Below, piece by piece: positions 39,186 through 41,190 of a stretch of DNA of 41,190 nt; position 1 is the stretch's first letter; every line of letters begins with the position of its first letter. Both the position numbers and the translations under genes were made by a program. The notes beneath the pieces are model-generated. The model was not told where the DNA came from. It saw nothing but the letters and a program-made list of their open reading frames with translations, and did not search any database. Origin of the DNA: Nitrososphaerota archaeon (GTDB taxonomy: Archaea; Thermoproteota; Nitrososphaeria; Nitrososphaerales; Nitrosopumilaceae); assembly GCA_027315065.1 (NCBI GenBank), contig DAHUYT010000017.1:1-41190 (forward strand). The letters run 5' to 3'.

Positions 39186-39413
39186 ATGTCAAACGACGAT
39201 CTTGAAAGAGTAACACTTTTGGAAGCGGTAATGAGTAGGGGAATTCAAGCGCTCTCAATGGTTGAGCTTGAACGTCTTCACACTCTTTTAGAACAAAAAG
39301 ATTATGGCAATGATGTCAAAGCACAAAAATCAAAGAAAAAACTTCTCAAAAAAATTTCAATTGCAATTTATGATAAGGACGAAAAATATGGCAATTCATT
39401 TAAAATGAGCTAG
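39186..39413 (+). CDS. Small charged protein, function unknown
   Basis: A 75-residue soluble protein that I do not recognise. The first 40 residues are amphipathic helices (LERVTLLEAVMSRGIQALSMVELERLHTLLEQ in parts) and the rest is Lys-rich (KAQKSKKKLLKKIS). The helical half could mediate dimerisation or binding to another protein; this is speculative. It starts with ATG at 39186, 27 nt after the shared TATA element, and lies 15 nt upstream of the VTT-domain gene, so the two may be co-transcribed. Confidence 0.65.
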   Translation: MSNDDLERVTLLEAVMSRGIQALSMVELERLHTLLEQKDYGNDVKAQKSKKKLLKKISIAIYDKDEKYGNSFKMS

Positions 39414-39428
39414 TGAAAAAGTGAGGCG

Positions 39429-39923
39429 ATGATATGGGATACCATACACACAATATTTCATAATCCTCTGTTCGTAAAGTATGGTCTTGTCGGCCTTTTC
39501 TTCAACGGGATGTTTTCATCGTTTATACCAATTCCAACTGAGATTACTACCTCTACCTTGCTTTTGGGAGGAGCAAGACCATTTTACGTCTTTTTGGCTT
39601 TAACTATTGGTTCCATAATTGGCGGTTACATTGCGTACTATCTTGGATATAATGGAAGACTGATAGGAAAATTTAGAAAGTCTACTCCGAAATATGAACA
39701 AAAAAGCGTAAGCATGATGACCAAATATGGTTGGTACACAATAATTTTCTTTTCTCCATGGATTCCGATAATTGGTGATATAGCATCAATAATAGCTGGT
39801 ACAAAAAAATATGACATTATAAAATATTCTATAGCGATGACTACTGGCAAGACAGTAAAATCCATTGCGATAGTATTCTTTAGCGTACATTTCGTGCATT
39901 GGTTATTTCGTATTCTACATTAG
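39429..39923 (+). CDS. VTT/DedA-type membrane protein (YqaA-like)
   Basis: A 164-residue polytopic membrane protein of the VTT (SNARE-associated/DedA) superfamily, closest in pattern to YqaA. It has a re-entrant-type start FSSFIPIPTEITTSTLLLGGAR, a Gly-rich helix GSIIGGYIAYYLGYNGR, and the second hairpin FFSPWIPIIGDIASIIAGTKK with the conserved Pro and Gly positions, then a final helix ending in His-rich VHFVHWLF. DedA members are linked to lipid scrambling or membrane homeostasis; the role here is unknown. It probably shares a transcript with the small gene upstream. Confidence 0.85.
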   Translation: MIWDTIHTIFHNPLFVKYGLVGLFFNGMFSSFIPIPTEITTSTLLLGGARPFYVFLALTIGSIIGGYIAYYLGYNGRLIGKFRKSTPKYEQKSVSMMTKYGWYTIIFFSPWIPIIGDIASIIAGTKKYDIIKYSIAMTTGKTVKSIAIVFFSVHFVHWLFRILH

Positions 39924-39957
39924 AAAGTATATTACTTGTATCTTAGAACCAAGCACT

Positions 39958-41190
39958 GTGAAAGCGATTTTACCAATCAACTATGATCTGGAATTTGAGC
40001 CAGACTTTAACAGATTCAAGTTTAGAGGAAAAGAGAAAATACTCATAAATGTATTAAGACCGACACGACAGATAATCATACACTCAGCAGAACTTGATAT
40101 TCAGGACTGCATGGTAATCTGGAATGAAAAAAAGATAAAGGCCAAAGTAAAACTTGACAAGAAAAATGAAAAATTGATCTTACATCTGTCAGAAAAAATA
40201 TCTAACAAGGCCATGGTTTTGATTAATTTTACAGGTATACTAAATGACAAACTGGTGGGTTTTTACAGGAGCAAATATGAGTACAAGGGAACTGAAAAAT
40301 ACCTTGCAACTACTCAGTTTGAGGCAGCAGATGCAAGACGTGCATTTCCATGCTGGGACGAACCAGAAGCCAAGGCGACATTTGACATATCACTTGTAGT
40401 AGACAATAATCTAACTGCTATATCGAACATGCCTGCCGTATCTAAGAAGAAACTTGGCAAGAAGACGTTATTCAGGTTTGGTACAACCCCTGTAATGTCT
40501 ACGTATCTTCTATATCTTGCAGTGGGAGAGTTTGAGTTCTTACAAGGTAAACTGGGCAAAATCCTTGTTAGAATTGTCACAACTCGAGGAAAGAAAGAAC
40601 AAGGCAAGATGGCTATGGTATTTACAAAACAATTTTTGTCATATTTCCAAAAATATTTCAAGATTCCATATCCACTACCAAAGCTTGACATGATAGCAAT
40701 TCCAGATTTTGCTTCTGGCGCAATGGAAAATTGGGGGGCAATCACATTTCGGGAGACTGTACTGCTATATGATCCAAAGACATCGTCTACTGATACAATG
40801 CAACACATTGCAGAAGTGATAGCACACGAGCTTGCACATCAATGGTTTGGTAATCTTGTCACAATGAAATGGTGGAATGATCTCTGGCTTAACGAAAGTT
40901 TTGCTACTTTCATGGCAACAAAAGCAGTTGATAAGATTTATCCAGAATGGGATTTCTGGGATCAGTTCCTAATATCTGAGATGACAGGAGGGCTAAGCCT
41001 TGACTCGTTAAAATCTTCTCATCCAATAAATGTAAATGTAAAAAGTCCAGAAGATGTCAGGCAGATATTTGATGAAATCAGCTACAATAAAGGCGGGAGT
41101 GTACTCATGATGCTGGAAAATTTCATTGGGCAAGAAAAGTTCCAAAATGGAATGCATGATTATCTCAAAAAACATGAATACTCTAATGCT
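39958..41190 (+). CDS. M1-family zinc aminopeptidase (3' end outside window)
   Basis: N-terminal 411 residues of an M1 metallo-aminopeptidase, similar to tricorn-interacting factors F2/F3 and aminopeptidase N. Substrate-binding GAMENWG is at 254-260, and the zinc site HELAHQW gives His290, Glu291 and His294, with the third ligand Glu313 in WLNESFAT (HExxHx18E). These enzymes trim oligopeptides from the N-terminus in the cytoplasm. The GTG at 39958 is the first plausible start (VKAILPINYDLEFEP); no in-frame ATG lies upstream. The open frame runs off the window, so the C-terminal helical domain is not seen. No frameshift in the visible part. Confidence 0.93.
   Translation, partial: MKAILPINYDLEFEPDFNRFKFRGKEKILINVLRPTRQIIIHSAELDIQDCMVIWNEKKIKAKVKLDKKNEKLILHLSEKISNKAMVLINFTGILNDKLVGFYRSKYEYKGTEKYLATTQFEAADARRAFPCWDEPEAKATFDISLVVDNNLTAISNMPAVSKKKLGKKTLFRFGTTPVMSTYLLYLAVGEFEFLQGKLGKILVRIVTTRGKKEQGKMAMVFTKQFLSYFQKYFKIPYPLPKLDMIAIPDFASGAMENWGAITFRETVLLYDPKTSSTDTMQHIAEVIAHELAHQWFGNLVTMKWWNDLWLNESFATFMATKAVDKIYPEWDFWDQFLISEMTGGLSLDSLKSSHPINVNVKSPEDVRQIFDEISYNKGGSVLMMLENFIGQEKFQNGMHDYLKKHEYSNA

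Noticed and set aside
40314-40808. 164-residue open frame antisense to the M1 aminopeptidase
   Set aside because: It is the complement of a clearly conserved enzyme region, including the GAMEN segment, and its translation resembles no family.

Overview
The window reads as a chromosome segment of an ammonia-oxidising archaeon (Thaumarchaeota/Nitrososphaeria, probably Nitrosopumilales-like). Support: the LysW amino-group-carrier route for lysine and arginine, archaeal DnaG, a riboflavin kinase with an N-terminal helix-turn-helix domain, diphthine synthase, ribosomal proteins L39e, L31e and L15e, a NirK-type copper protein, a divergent FtsZ-like protein, a PEFG-type surface-sorting tail, and many AT-rich TATA elements about 27 nt upstream of ATG, GTG or TTG starts, as expected for leaderless archaeal transcripts. 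Base composition is AT-rich and even; no rRNA, tRNA, CRISPR array, transposase or integrase was recognised.

Region by region. 1-1280: a small accessory patch with a hicBA toxin-antitoxin pair and a small membrane-protein ORF, bracketed by two nested pairs of direct repeats, ending at a class I glutamine amidotransferase. 2.3-5.2 kb: a small Toprim protein, DnaG, CTP-dependent riboflavin kinase and, convergent, an FAD synthetase; the last two form a riboflavin-FMN-FAD pair and both carry winged-helix-like N-termini. 5.5-15.7 kb, all on the minus strand: argG-lysW2-argX, lysY-lysZ-lysJ-Lrp regulator, homocitrate synthase-lysW1-lysX-lysK, then dphB fused to DUF357. This is a nearly complete carrier-protein pathway with one LysW/ligase pair for each amino acid; the homoaconitase, homoisocitrate dehydrogenase and ArgH steps are not in the window.

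16-17.5 kb: an ABC ATPase and permease of the nitrate/sulfonate type without a binding protein. 17.5-21.9 kb: a MetF-like reductase divergent from a two-gene split MetH, i.e. methyl-folate formation plus cobalamin-dependent methionine synthesis. 21.9-23.2 kb: Nudix hydrolase, L39e, and L31e with a Lys/Glu-rich tail that appears to change frame at an A7 tract. 23.2-27 kb: FtsZ-like protein, methylthiotransferase and class II fumarase/aspartase. 27-30 kb: NirK-like copper protein, SerA and secreted or anchored proteins. 31-33.3 kb: L15e, a PEFG-like protein, membrane proteins and a stand-alone Lrp effector domain. 33.5-38.9 kb: a small unknown, a thioredoxin-NHL protein (NHLRC2-like), a DUF6659-like protein, TruD and a Vgb-like propeller. 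38.9-41.2 kb: DUF167 and a small unknown on what may be one shared TATA element, a VTT/DedA-type membrane protein, and an M1 aminopeptidase cut by the window end.

The points I would look at first are the C-terminal Gln (instead of Glu) in the lysine-side LysW, the A7 frame change in L31e, the FtsZ-like protein with a degenerate tubulin signature, the nested repeats around hicBA, and the symmetric divergent promoter near 39.16 kb. No wholly new multi-gene system is evident; most of the window is core metabolism with these local oddities.
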